Positions 35,285 through 44,123 of a DNA stretch of 47,914 nucleotides are shown piece by piece. Location of the stretch: NCBI GenBank assembly GCA_018064935.1, contig JAGHUF010000099.1, forward strand, positions 1 to 47,914. The letters run 5' to 3'. The stretch's first letter is position 1. Every line of letters starts with the position of its first letter. The notes below the pieces were generated by a model, which made no database searches, had not been told where the DNA came from, and was given only the letters and a program-made list of their open reading frames with translations. This DNA comes from Candidatus Merdinaster equi. GTDB lineage: Bacteria > Bacillota > Clostridia > Lachnospirales > Lachnospiraceae. The position numbers and the translations under genes were made by a program.

Positions 35285-36253
35285 ATGAAAATTGCTGCAT
35301 ATAATTACAGAGAATTTGATGAGGCAGAGTTTTTTGATAAATTCAGCAAACAATATAATGTTGAGATAGTAGCTATTAAAGAGGCACCAACACCGGTAAA
35401 TGCATTGCTCGCAGAAGGCTGTGAGGGTGTATCAGTAATCACTCAGCCGGTGACAGAGGAGATAATAGCAAACTGGGAGAAGGTTGGAGTAAAGCATATC
35501 TCCACAAGAACGATTGGATATGACCATATTGATCTTGATGCGGCAAGAAGGCATAACATGCTTGTTAGTAACGTGACTTATTCGACTGGAAGCGTTGCTG
35601 ACTATACGGTGATGCTGATACTAATGGTGCTGCGAAGAATGAAGTCTATTATAAAGAGGGCAGAGGGGATGGATTATTCTTTGCCTGGTAATATAGGCAG
35701 AGAGATAAAGGATCTGACTGTTGGGGTTGTTGGAACAGGCAAGATTGGTACACATGTATTGCGCAATCTGTCAGGCTTTGGATGTAAGCTGCTTGCGTAT
35801 GACCCATTTACAAATGAAGAAGCGGCAAGATTGGCAACTTATGTAAACCTTGAAGAAATATTTGAAAAGTCAGATGTCCTGACCTTCCATACTCCGGCAA
35901 CAGAGAGCAGTTTTCATATGGTAAATGCAGACACAATTAAAACGATGAAAGATGGTGTCGTGATAATAAATACAGCCAGGGGAAGCATCATAGATACACC
36001 TGCATTTATCGATGCGCTTGAAACGGGCAAAATAGGTGGCGCAGCACTTGATGTTATTGAGAATGAACTTGGCATTTTCTATGGGGATTACAAGTATAAA
36101 AATATAGGACATAGAGAAATGTCGATTCTAAAAGATATTCCTAATGTTCTTATGCTGCCACATATGGCTTTTTACACCGAGAATGCTATCTCAGATATGG
36201 TTGAACATTCTATATGCCACATACTTGAAGGCGATGGAAATGTGGTAGGTTAG
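35285..36253 (+). CDS. D-lactate-type dehydrogenase (D-2-hydroxyacid dehydrogenase)
   Basis: NAD-dependent enzyme reducing pyruvate-like 2-ketoacids to D-2-hydroxyacids, 322 residues. Rossmann motif VGVVGTGKIGTHVLRNL, catalytic Arg232 in INTARGSI, Glu259 or Glu261 in VIENELG, and His293 in LPHMAFYT. The middle STRTIGYDHIDLDAA and SVADYTVMLIL resemble D-lactate dehydrogenases and VanH. A fermentative role is likely. No vanA/vanX gene is near, so a resistance role is not supported. The leader holds a small hairpin (TTCTCA-GAAA-TGAGGA, 35219-35234). AAAGGA is rather far from the ATG. Confidence 0.9.
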   Translation: MKIAAYNYREFDEAEFFDKFSKQYNVEIVAIKEAPTPVNALLAEGCEGVSVITQPVTEEIIANWEKVGVKHISTRTIGYDHIDLDAARRHNMLVSNVTYSTGSVADYTVMLILMVLRRMKSIIKRAEGMDYSLPGNIGREIKDLTVGVVGTGKIGTHVLRNLSGFGCKLLAYDPFTNEEAARLATYVNLEEIFEKSDVLTFHTPATESSFHMVNADTIKTMKDGVVIINTARGSIIDTPAFIDALETGKIGGAALDVIENELGIFYGDYKYKNIGHREMSILKDIPNVLMLPHMAFYTENAISDMVEHSICHILEGDGNVVG

Positions 36254-36263
36254 GAGGATTTTG

Positions 36264-37364
36264 ATGAAAATAATTCACATGGCGGATGTACATTTGGATT
36301 CGCGTATGGAAACCCATTTAGATAAAGCCAAAGCAAAGGAAAGAAAGAGCGAATTACTGCACACTTTCACCAAAGTTTTGGACTATGCAAAAGAGGAGGG
36401 CGCAGACAGCATTCTCATCGCTGGAGACCTTTTCGATGTTTCAGCGCCTTCAATGAGTGCAAGAAAATTAGTTCGCGAGCTTATAGAAAATGCTGGAGAG
36501 ATTGATTTTTATGTTCTGCGCGGAAATCATGACGGGAAAAGCTTCCTAAATGAAGTTGAAGAGCTTGAGAATGTACATCTCTTTAATGAGGAGTGGACCA
36601 CATATTTTCTTGGAGATGAGAAAAAGATTGCATTGTATGGAAGAGAATTAAATGCCGATAATGCGGCATCATCATCAATTGGGTTAATTGCTGATCCGGA
36701 GAAATATAATATTGTCATGCTGCATGGACAGGAGGTTGCATCGCAGACAAGACAAAAAGCAGAGGTCATTCCGATTACGTCCTACAGGAATAAAAGTATA
36801 GATTATATGGCGCTCGGGCATATTCATGCCTATAAATATGAGGCACTTGATGGAAGAGGATTCTACTGCTATCCGGGATGCCTTGAAGGAAGAGGGTTCG
36901 ATGAATGTGGAGAGCATGGATTTGTGGTGCTGGAAATAGACGAACAGACTTTGGAGGCAAGACATCAATTTGTTCCCTTTGCGAGGAGGCAGCTTCGCGA
37001 GGTACAGGTAGATGTGACTGGTATAGATAAAATGTCTGAAATCGCCGAAGCTATTGAGAAAAAGCTTGCCGAGGAAGGTGCCCTTGCTGAGATGTTAATT
37101 AAAGTAGTGCTTGTTGGCAAGGTTGATACGCAATCTCACAGGGACATTGAGTATCTTGAAAAACGCTTTGAAGGTGATTTTTATTTCTTCAAGGTAAAGG
37201 ATGAGACTGTATATCAGGTTATTCCGGAGGATTACCTGAAAGATGCCTCGCTTAAAGGTGAATTTGTAAGATTAGTTTTGGCAGATGAAGAAATGACAGA
37301 AGAGATGAAGGGTGCAGTAGTTAATATGGGACTTATGGCACTTTCTGGAGAAGAACTGGACTGA
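36264..37364 (+). CDS. SbcD/Mre11-like DNA exonuclease (YhaO-type)
   Basis: Calcineurin-type phosphodiesterase of 366 residues acting on DNA ends. Metal-binding motifs in order: IHMADVHLDS, ILIAGDLFDV, VLRGNHDG, NIVMLHGQE and ALGHIHAYK. The C-terminal part (about 230-366) is a less conserved cap. The start is ATG 36264, 6 bases after GGAGG; the in-frame TTG at 36261 is too close. The next gene, 30 bases on, is the matching SbcC-like ATPase, so the pair should form an Mre11-Rad50-like complex; being close to YhaO-YhaN in arrangement. Confidence 0.9.
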   Translation: MKIIHMADVHLDSRMETHLDKAKAKERKSELLHTFTKVLDYAKEEGADSILIAGDLFDVSAPSMSARKLVRELIENAGEIDFYVLRGNHDGKSFLNEVEELENVHLFNEEWTTYFLGDEKKIALYGRELNADNAASSSIGLIADPEKYNIVMLHGQEVASQTRQKAEVIPITSYRNKSIDYMALGHIHAYKYEALDGRGFYCYPGCLEGRGFDECGEHGFVVLEIDEQTLEARHQFVPFARRQLREVQVDVTGIDKMSEIAEAIEKKLAEEGALAEMLIKVVLVGKVDTQSHRDIEYLEKRFEGDFYFFKVKDETVYQVIPEDYLKDASLKGEFVRLVLADEEMTEEMKGAVVNMGLMALSGEELD

Positions 37365-37394
37365 TTTTTACTGCATAGAGAATTGAGGATTTAT

Positions 37395-40106
37395 ATGAGA
37401 TTAATTTCACTTCATATCGATAATTTTGGGACTCTTTCTGACTATAGCTATGAATTTAACAGAGGCCTCAACATGATTTGTGAGAAAAATGGTTATGGAA
37501 AGAGTACCATGGCATCATTTCTTAGAGTTATGTTTTATGGCTTTGAGGGTGAAGGGAAAAAGAGCAATATCGACAAGGAAAGACATAGATTTCTTCCATG
37601 GCAGGGGGGAACCTATGGTGGCTCAATTACATATGAGGCTGGTGGAAAGGAATATATACTTACCAGAAGATTCGGCAAGAAAAAAGATGACGATGAGATT
37701 ATGCTTCAGGATGCTGTAAGCCGACTGGAGATTCCTACGCAGGGAGAGTGTCTCGGCGAGATGCTATTTGATTTGGATGCTGATTCTTTTCAAAAGAGTA
37801 TATATATATCACAGACGGGGTTACAGGATGGGCAGCTGACGGACCAGATAGGCGTAAAAATAGGTGGTTTGGGGACAGAAATAGGTGACCTTGACCAGTA
37901 TAATAAGGCCCTGGTTGCGTTAAAAGACAGATGTAATGCGTTGACTGATAAGCGTTCTACGGGAGAACTTCGCAAAGCGACGGATCAGCTGACTAGGATG
38001 AAGACTGACCTTGATAAGAGGAACAAGCTTGAGCGTGACCAGCAGGAATTGATTGAGCGTATGAAGGAACCCGATACAGAGCTTCGTTCAATTGCGAAGA
38101 AAAAAGATGAACTGGATTCAAAATATAAGGAATCCATGCTGGTTCAGCAAGCAAAACTAAAGGTGGAAGAGTACTCAAAGCTAAAGCAGGATGTGGATGA
38201 GAGCAGGAAAGCCTACTCTGTTGTCCAAGATATTTTTCCGGCAGGTGTTCCTGGTGAGGAAGAGGTCGCGCACATCAGGGAGGTATATTCGAAGATAGAT
38301 GAGTTAGAAGCCAGAAGCAAAGGTGAATTATTATCCGATGATGAAGAAAAGAGTCTGCTGAAATATCAGAGAATGTTCCAGGAAGGTATACCTGATGAGA
38401 AGCATTTGGGTGAGCTGGAGAACAGATGCAAAAAGCTGCGCGAAATAAGAAGAGATTTTGAGAGTCATAGAGTAAGTGATGATAAAAAAAATCGATATGC
38501 AGAGCTTAAGAATATCTTTCATGGAGAGAAGCAGGTCAGAAACCAGGTAGAAGATATTCAGAACAAGGTATCGAATATAAATGCTTTGAATCAGCAATTA
38601 TTTTTCAAGGAATCTGAAATAAATGAAGCAAAGGCTGAACTTGATAGGCACAAGATGAACGCGCCCAAGGAATATCGTGGAAACGACACAAGTGTGGGAG
38701 TGCTATTTATTGTGCTTGGAATACTTCTGCTTATTGGTGGAGTATTGATGATGTTAAATAGATTTGGACAAAATCAGTACGTGTGGTTCCTTGTGGGCGG
38801 TGTTGTATGCCTGATTACGGGAATAATTGTCTCGGCTAGGGCTGCGCAGAAGAAGGGGGATTATCGCAGAGCATACGTAGAGTATAAGAACCAGGAAAGA
38901 GTCCATGAAGATAGGGTAGGTGCTCTATCTGCGGAGAAAGCTAAGCTTATTAGCGAAGCTAATGCGCTGGATAATCATATATATAATAGATTGTTGTTTT
39001 ACGGAGAAAATATTACTGTAAGAGAATACAACCAGCCAGTTAACAATCTGCTTGTCAAAGCAATTGAATATGAGAATCTGTGCCGTGAAATGGAACAGTC
39101 GGAAGAATCTGAAGCTTATAAACAAAAGCTTGAGGAGAGTAATCAGCTTGCAAAAAGTATATATGAGGAAATAAGAAAATACGGAATGAACAGCAGCGAG
39201 GAGGAATTCTCCGATGCTATAAGGGAAATAAAATTCGAGTATCAGAATTATGTAAACCTAATATCCCGCAAGGAAAACTTTTCAAAAACAGTTGAGGAAC
39301 TTGAAAAGTGTAAGGATGAATGTAATCACTTTGTCAGAGTGTTCGGTTTACATAAATTGGGAGAGCGCATGAAAGATATTTTTGGAGAACTCCCAAGTGC
39401 TATTCGTGACTATGATTATGCTTTCAGAAAAAAGACGGAATGTGAGAAGAAAATCCATGAGTTTGTTTCTGAAAACCCAGAATTTGAAGTCGGGGTGCCA
39501 GTTATCCCAGATGAGATTCCTGAAATTGACAGTATAAAGGAAGAACTGGAGATACTAACTGAGTCTGAAAAAAAACTAAAGAGCATGAAAGAGAGTTATG
39601 AAGCTCAATACAAGGAAATATCAGAACAGATAGAGGATATGGACATCGATCAGAGCAAAATAGATGAGCTTGAAGAAGCGATAGCTGAAATGAGAAAAAA
39701 GCTAGAGACAGCCTCTTTGGCAAGAAAATATCTCGAGACAGCGAGAGAGAACTTAATTCTTAAATATACAGGACCGCTGACAAGTGCATTTACCGACTAT
39801 TATAAGACGGTTACTGGTAAAGATGGCGACAATATTCATATAGATGCAAAAGCCAACGTAAAGGTGTATGAGCAGGGGATGGACCGTGAAGCCTATTTCT
39901 TCTCAGAGGGAAATAAGGATTTGTTGGGATTATGCATGAGATTAGCATATGCGGATGCTATGTATGAGAAGGAAAAGCCATTTTTAATTATGGATGACCC
40001 TTTTGTTAACATGGATGATGAGAGAACTAAGGGAGCATATGATTTGCTTAAGAAGATTACAGATAAATATCAGGTGATATTCTATAGCTGTCATGCAATT
40101 GCATAG
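37395..40106 (+). CDS. SbcC/Rad50-like ATPase with internal membrane segments (YhaN-type)
   Basis: A 903-residue AAA ATPase, partner of the upstream nuclease. Walker A EKNGYGKST (30-38), then long coiled coils (about 180-430), two apolar helices (about 436-457 and 463-484), further coiled coils (about 490-780) and a C-terminal Walker B LIMDDPFVNMDD (about 862). No CxxC zinc hook lies at the coil apex; the membrane helices occupy that place. This is the pattern of YhaN-type proteins, suggesting a complex tethered to the membrane (inference). ATG 37395 follows GAGGAT; an in-frame ATG at 37383 would add four residues. Confidence 0.88.
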   Translation: MRLISLHIDNFGTLSDYSYEFNRGLNMICEKNGYGKSTMASFLRVMFYGFEGEGKKSNIDKERHRFLPWQGGTYGGSITYEAGGKEYILTRRFGKKKDDDEIMLQDAVSRLEIPTQGECLGEMLFDLDADSFQKSIYISQTGLQDGQLTDQIGVKIGGLGTEIGDLDQYNKALVALKDRCNALTDKRSTGELRKATDQLTRMKTDLDKRNKLERDQQELIERMKEPDTELRSIAKKKDELDSKYKESMLVQQAKLKVEEYSKLKQDVDESRKAYSVVQDIFPAGVPGEEEVAHIREVYSKIDELEARSKGELLSDDEEKSLLKYQRMFQEGIPDEKHLGELENRCKKLREIRRDFESHRVSDDKKNRYAELKNIFHGEKQVRNQVEDIQNKVSNINALNQQLFFKESEINEAKAELDRHKMNAPKEYRGNDTSVGVLFIVLGILLLIGGVLMMLNRFGQNQYVWFLVGGVVCLITGIIVSARAAQKKGDYRRAYVEYKNQERVHEDRVGALSAEKAKLISEANALDNHIYNRLLFYGENITVREYNQPVNNLLVKAIEYENLCREMEQSEESEAYKQKLEESNQLAKSIYEEIRKYGMNSSEEEFSDAIREIKFEYQNYVNLISRKENFSKTVEELEKCKDECNHFVRVFGLHKLGERMKDIFGELPSAIRDYDYAFRKKTECEKKIHEFVSENPEFEVGVPVIPDEIPEIDSIKEELEILTESEKKLKSMKESYEAQYKEISEQIEDMDIDQSKIDELEEAIAEMRKKLETASLARKYLETARENLILKYTGPLTSAFTDYYKTVTGKDGDNIHIDAKANVKVYEQGMDREAYFFSEGNKDLLGLCMRLAYADAMYEKEKPFLIMDDPFVNMDDERTKGAYDLLKKITDKYQVIFYSCHAIA

Positions 40107-40233
40107 CGTTGGTTCAAAGACCTTATTGTTGTTTATTTACTCTTGAAAACGGATGATAAATAGATTACTCTATTAATAGTTTTTGTGAGAATTTTGATGC
40201 GGGATTTGCATCATGATGAAGGGACATTGTATC

Positions 40234-40527
40234 ATGAAACAGTTATCCTATTCCAATTTGAAAGTTCATAATGAAATTGCACTGTGTGCTGTAAATAGTT
40301 TGGAAATTAAAGATAAGATCGAAAAGGAATTCTTAAAAAACAGGATATCTTATTGCGAAAAGTGGGAGGAGCCAGGGCTTCTTAGAAAACTAATTGGAAT
40401 CAGACCAGAATGTACGATTTTGATTAATGAAATGCAGATTGAAAAAGCAAGAGAATTAGTTGAGGCTTTAAACCTTGGCAATAAGGTTCAGATGATAGAA
40501 AGACCTGTTGATAAAACTTATTTTTAG
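40234..40527 (+). CDS. Small conserved protein, function unknown
   Basis: A 97-residue cytoplasmic protein (104 if the ATG at 40213 is used). It has an alpha/beta pattern: LKVHNEIALCAVNSLEI, KIEKEFLKNRISYCEKW, CTILINEMQIEKARELVEAL. This looks a little like the DUF2007 ferredoxin-like fold, but I am not confident. The GAAGGGA site lies about 12 bases before ATG 40234, while 40213 sits at the edge of a hairpin (TGATGC-GGGATTT-GCATCA, 40195-40213) that would hide the GGGA. It lies between the SbcCD-like pair and addB, so a repair-related role is possible by context alone. Confidence 0.7.
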   Translation: MKQLSYSNLKVHNEIALCAVNSLEIKDKIEKEFLKNRISYCEKWEEPGLLRKLIGIRPECTILINEMQIEKARELVEALNLGNKVQMIERPVDKTYF

Positions 40528-40534
40528 ATTTTTA

Positions 40535-40567
40535 AGAGGTGCAGCTGCCAGGTGCATCTCTTTTTTT
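40535..40567 (+). terminator. Terminator before the addBA operon
   Basis: AGAGGTGCA pairs with TGCATCTCT (one G-T pair) around a 9-base loop and ends in seven T. It separates the repair-pair/small-gene unit from addBA. Confidence 0.85.
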
Positions 40568-40581
40568 GTTATACATGATGA

Positions 40582-40623
40582 GCCAAGTACAGATACATGC
40601 TTGCATGTTAATCTGTATTTGGC
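40582..40623 (+). promoter_or_regulatory. Long hairpin and -10 box upstream of addB
   Basis: The 5' arm GCCAAGTACAGATACATGC pairs with a 3' arm ending ATCTGTATTTGGC over 19 bp (one G-T pair, a two-base TA bulge) around a TT loop. No T-run follows. Six bases further is TATAAT (40629-40634) with no good -35, so the -35 region falls inside the dyad. It could be an operator for a repressor of addBA. Confidence 0.55.
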
Positions 40624-40694
40624 GAACGTATAATCATGAGGAAGAAGCGAAGCGTATTCCGAATGATATACACGATAAGAAAGGTTAACATAAC

Positions 40695-43600
40695 ATGAGT
40701 TTGAGATTTTATCTGGGCCGTTCTGGTGCAGGGAAAAGTACAAAAGCATATGAGGATATTATAAGAAGTGCATCGGAGAATCCAGACAGAAATTTTTTTA
40801 TTCTGGTTCCTGATCAGTATACTATGATGACTCAGAAGAAAATGGTCAACATGCATCCTGATGGAGGAATTCTTAATATTGATGTTCTGTCTTTTGGACG
40901 TCTTGCATTTCGTATCTTAGAGGAGCTGGATGCAAAGAGTCTGCCTATATTGGATGACACAGGTAAGAATCTGATTATTAGGAGAATAGCAGCTCTTCAC
41001 ATAGATGAGTTTCCCTATATTGGAGAAAAGTTGAACCGGACAGGTTATATTCATGAGGTCAAATCGGTCATTTCTGAGTTTATGCAGTATGGAGTAGATG
41101 AAAAGAAACTCGATGAGATGATTGAAAAAAGCAAAGTAAAAGGTTCTCTTCAGAATAAATTGATTGAGTTAAAAAAGCTTTATCTCTATTTTATGGAAGC
41201 ACTGTATGAGAAGTATTCCACCAAAGAAGAAATAATGATGCGCCTTGCCAGATTACTGCCAGAATCGTCAATGATACGAGGCAGTGAATTTCTGCTTGAT
41301 GGATTTACTGGCTTTACTCCTGTTCAGGAGATTGTTTTGCAGACATTAATGGAGTTATGTAAACGTGTCAGCGTTACAATCACTGTCGACCCAGTGGATA
41401 ATCCCTATAAAGTTAAGGGGGAACAGGATTTATTTAATTTAAGTAAGAAAACGATAGTATCATTATGTAAACTACAGGAACAGTCCGGAATCAATAAAGA
41501 AGAGGATATAGTAATTGGCAATGAAGCCGAGGTTGGCAGATATGCTAATAACGAGTCGCTTTCTTTTCTTGAGAAAAATCTGTTCAGATATAATAAAGAA
41601 TCCTATGGCGCAGTTCCGAATGGAATATCTATTTTTCATACTGACACAATATATGAGGAAGTGCAGTTCATATTAAGAAAGATTAAGAAACTTATTCGAG
41701 AGGACGGCTACGAATATCGAAATATTGCAATTGTTTCAGGTGATTTGCCAACATATGCGGATGTGATACGGGGAGAGGCTCAGATACAGGGGATTCCTCT
41801 CTATATAGATCAGAACTCAGGGCTATTGTTAAATCCATTGTCTGAATTCATTAAGAGCGCAATAATGCTTGGAATTAAAGGGTTTTCCTACCAAGCTGTT
41901 TTCCACTATCTAAGGAGCGGACTATCTAATATTTCCATGCAGGAAACCGATCTGTTCGAGCAATATATCAGGGCTATTGGTATCAGGGGAAAGAAGAAAT
42001 ACCAGGGTGTATTTACTCTGCATACAAGAAAAAACGCTCAGGACGAAGAGAGTCTTGAAAAGATTAATGCTATAAGAGCAAAGTTTGTCGAAGAAATAGG
42101 TGCTCTGTACCCGGAGAAAACACCAGAGACGGTGCATGATAAGGTCCTCTGCTTATATGAGTTTATTACCAAGTGTGGTGTGCAGGACAAGCTTCTGGCC
42201 ATGTCTGATGAGTTTGCCGAGAAAAAGGATGTTGCCAGAGAAAAAGAATATAAGAATGTATACAAGCTTGTAATGCAACTGCTTGAGCAAATTGAGAATC
42301 TCATGGGAGATGAGGTGGTAAGCTGGAAGCAGTTCTATGAAATATTTGATGCAGGTCTATCCGAATTAAAGGCGGGAAGTATTCCCCAGAACGTTGACAG
42401 TGTTGTTTGCGGAGATATTGAGAGAACAAGGTTGGATGAAATAAAGGTTCTGTTTTTTGCCGGCGTTAATGATGGGAATATTCCCAAGGGAAGTTCCAGT
42501 GGCGGAATAATATCTGACTACGATAGAGATTTTTTGGCAGATAATGATTTTCAATTAGCACCAACACCGAAGCAGCAGATGTTCATTCAGAGATTGTATT
42601 TATATATGCTTCTCACTAAGCCCGCAGATGAAATCATTTTGAGTTATGCCCATGTGGACAATGAAGGGAAAACTATCAGGCCGTCATATCTGATTAATAT
42701 ACTGAAAAAAATGTATCCTAAAATGACTGAGGAAAAGCTTGGAAGAAATGATGAAACAAGATTAATGGGAAGTTATAAGGATGCACTCAGAATCTTTTCA
42801 CCAAAGCTGCAACCCTATATTTACGGCGCATACGATGATGACAAAGAGGGCGAGAATGAACTATTTGCATTACAACAATTGTTGAATGATGATATAACAA
42901 AAGACGCAGTTAAGATCCTTACCCTGACTGCATTTGCAGACAGACAGCCACCAGTATTAGCAATGGAGGTGGCAAGAGTATTGTATGGAAATGAAATGAG
43001 CGGCTCAGTGACAAGGCTTGAAAAATATGCTGCCTGCCAGTATTCATATTTCCTCAAGTATGGTTTGGGCTTGAAGGAGCGTGAGGAGTTCGAGATATCT
43101 TCAAGCGATAAGGGGAATGTATACCATGATATCCTGAAACTGTTTAGTGAAAAGCTTGTTGCTGAGGGGCTTAGCTGGTTTGATTATACGGAAGATGATG
43201 CGGAGCGAATTCTTGAAGATATAATGCTTGCGTATGTTCCAAAGGGTTCTGAAAATGCTTTTTATGGTACAGCGCGGAATATTTATGAAATAGATAAAAT
43301 AACCACTGTAATTAAAAAGAGTATATCAAATCTTACATATCAGATACGACAGGGGAACTTTGTGCCCCACGATTTCGAAATGGATTTTGAGGTGGCGGTA
43401 GGATTAGACAATCTTTCTTTTGCAAGGGATAAATCAGTAAAGATGCGAGGAAAGATTGATCGTGTTGATTTATATGAGACTGAGGATCGGGTTTACGTTA
43501 GAGTTATTGATTATAAATCTGGCGACAGAGATTTTGATATTGTCTCTGTTTATCACGGATTAAGTCTTCAGCTGGTTATATATATGGATGCTGCACTAAA

Positions 43601-44123
43601 AAAACAGGGTGCCATTCATCCTGATAAGGAGATCGTGCCATCAGGAATTCTATATTATCATGTCCAAGATCCGATGCATAAATCTGATAAGGCAGCTATG
43701 ACTGATGAGGAAATTGATGCCAAGATTCGCGATGCAATGCTTATGAAGGGGCTTATTACGGATGGAGCAGAAGGTGCACTTCTGATGGATCGTAAACTAA
43801 AGGAGGTTGGCACTAAATCCGATGTTTTGTCACTTAAGGCTGATAAAAATGGTGAAATTAAAGATAAAAAGCATCTGTTTGAGCGCGATAAATATGACAT
43901 TATATCGAATTATGTTAACCATATGATTGGCTCAATTGCTGACAGCATTGAGAGCGGCAATATCGACAGAAACCCATATCAGTATGAAGACAGTGATGCG
44001 TGCAAATACTGTGCATATAAGAGTGTTTGTATGTTTGATGAATCACTTGGAGATGAAAAGAGAAATCTGGAAAAAGAAGACGTTGATGCGATTTTAGCAA
44101 AAATGAATGGAGACATATCGTGA
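40695..44123 (+). CDS. addB: AddB, helicase-nuclease subunit B
   Basis: Subunit of the AddAB enzyme that processes double-strand breaks and loads RecA at Chi. 1142 residues. Walker A LGRSGAGKST (7-16), inactive helicase-like core, and a C-terminal PD-(D/E)xK nuclease: GKIDRVDLYE and RVIDYKSGD. The four Fe-S cysteines are Cys781 in AACQYSYFLKYGL and Cys1103, Cys1106 and Cys1112 in CKYCAYKSVCMFDE, the standard AddB iron-sulfur staple. Its stop codon overlaps the addA start by 4 bases (GTGA), so the two are coupled. AAAGG lies 11 bases upstream of the ATG. Confidence 0.96.
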   Translation: MSLRFYLGRSGAGKSTKAYEDIIRSASENPDRNFFILVPDQYTMMTQKKMVNMHPDGGILNIDVLSFGRLAFRILEELDAKSLPILDDTGKNLIIRRIAALHIDEFPYIGEKLNRTGYIHEVKSVISEFMQYGVDEKKLDEMIEKSKVKGSLQNKLIELKKLYLYFMEALYEKYSTKEEIMMRLARLLPESSMIRGSEFLLDGFTGFTPVQEIVLQTLMELCKRVSVTITVDPVDNPYKVKGEQDLFNLSKKTIVSLCKLQEQSGINKEEDIVIGNEAEVGRYANNESLSFLEKNLFRYNKESYGAVPNGISIFHTDTIYEEVQFILRKIKKLIREDGYEYRNIAIVSGDLPTYADVIRGEAQIQGIPLYIDQNSGLLLNPLSEFIKSAIMLGIKGFSYQAVFHYLRSGLSNISMQETDLFEQYIRAIGIRGKKKYQGVFTLHTRKNAQDEESLEKINAIRAKFVEEIGALYPEKTPETVHDKVLCLYEFITKCGVQDKLLAMSDEFAEKKDVAREKEYKNVYKLVMQLLEQIENLMGDEVVSWKQFYEIFDAGLSELKAGSIPQNVDSVVCGDIERTRLDEIKVLFFAGVNDGNIPKGSSSGGIISDYDRDFLADNDFQLAPTPKQQMFIQRLYLYMLLTKPADEIILSYAHVDNEGKTIRPSYLINILKKMYPKMTEEKLGRNDETRLMGSYKDALRIFSPKLQPYIYGAYDDDKEGENELFALQQLLNDDITKDAVKILTLTAFADRQPPVLAMEVARVLYGNEMSGSVTRLEKYAACQYSYFLKYGLGLKEREEFEISSSDKGNVYHDILKLFSEKLVAEGLSWFDYTEDDAERILEDIMLAYVPKGSENAFYGTARNIYEIDKITTVIKKSISNLTYQIRQGNFVPHDFEMDFEVAVGLDNLSFARDKSVKMRGKIDRVDLYETEDRVYVRVIDYKSGDRDFDIVSVYHGLSLQLVIYMDAALKKQGAIHPDKEIVPSGILYYHVQDPMHKSDKAAMTDEEIDAKIRDAMLMKGLITDGAEGALLMDRKLKEVGTKSDVLSLKADKNGEIKDKKHLFERDKYDIISNYVNHMIGSIADSIESGNIDRNPYQYEDSDACKYCAYKSVCMFDESLGDEKRNLEKEDVDAILAKMNGDIS

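Noticed and set aside
35285-36253. VanH of a vancomycin-resistance cluster
   Set aside because: The sequence resembles VanH, but no ligase (vanA type) or dipeptidase (vanX type) is adjacent; ordinary D-lactate dehydrogenase is more likely.
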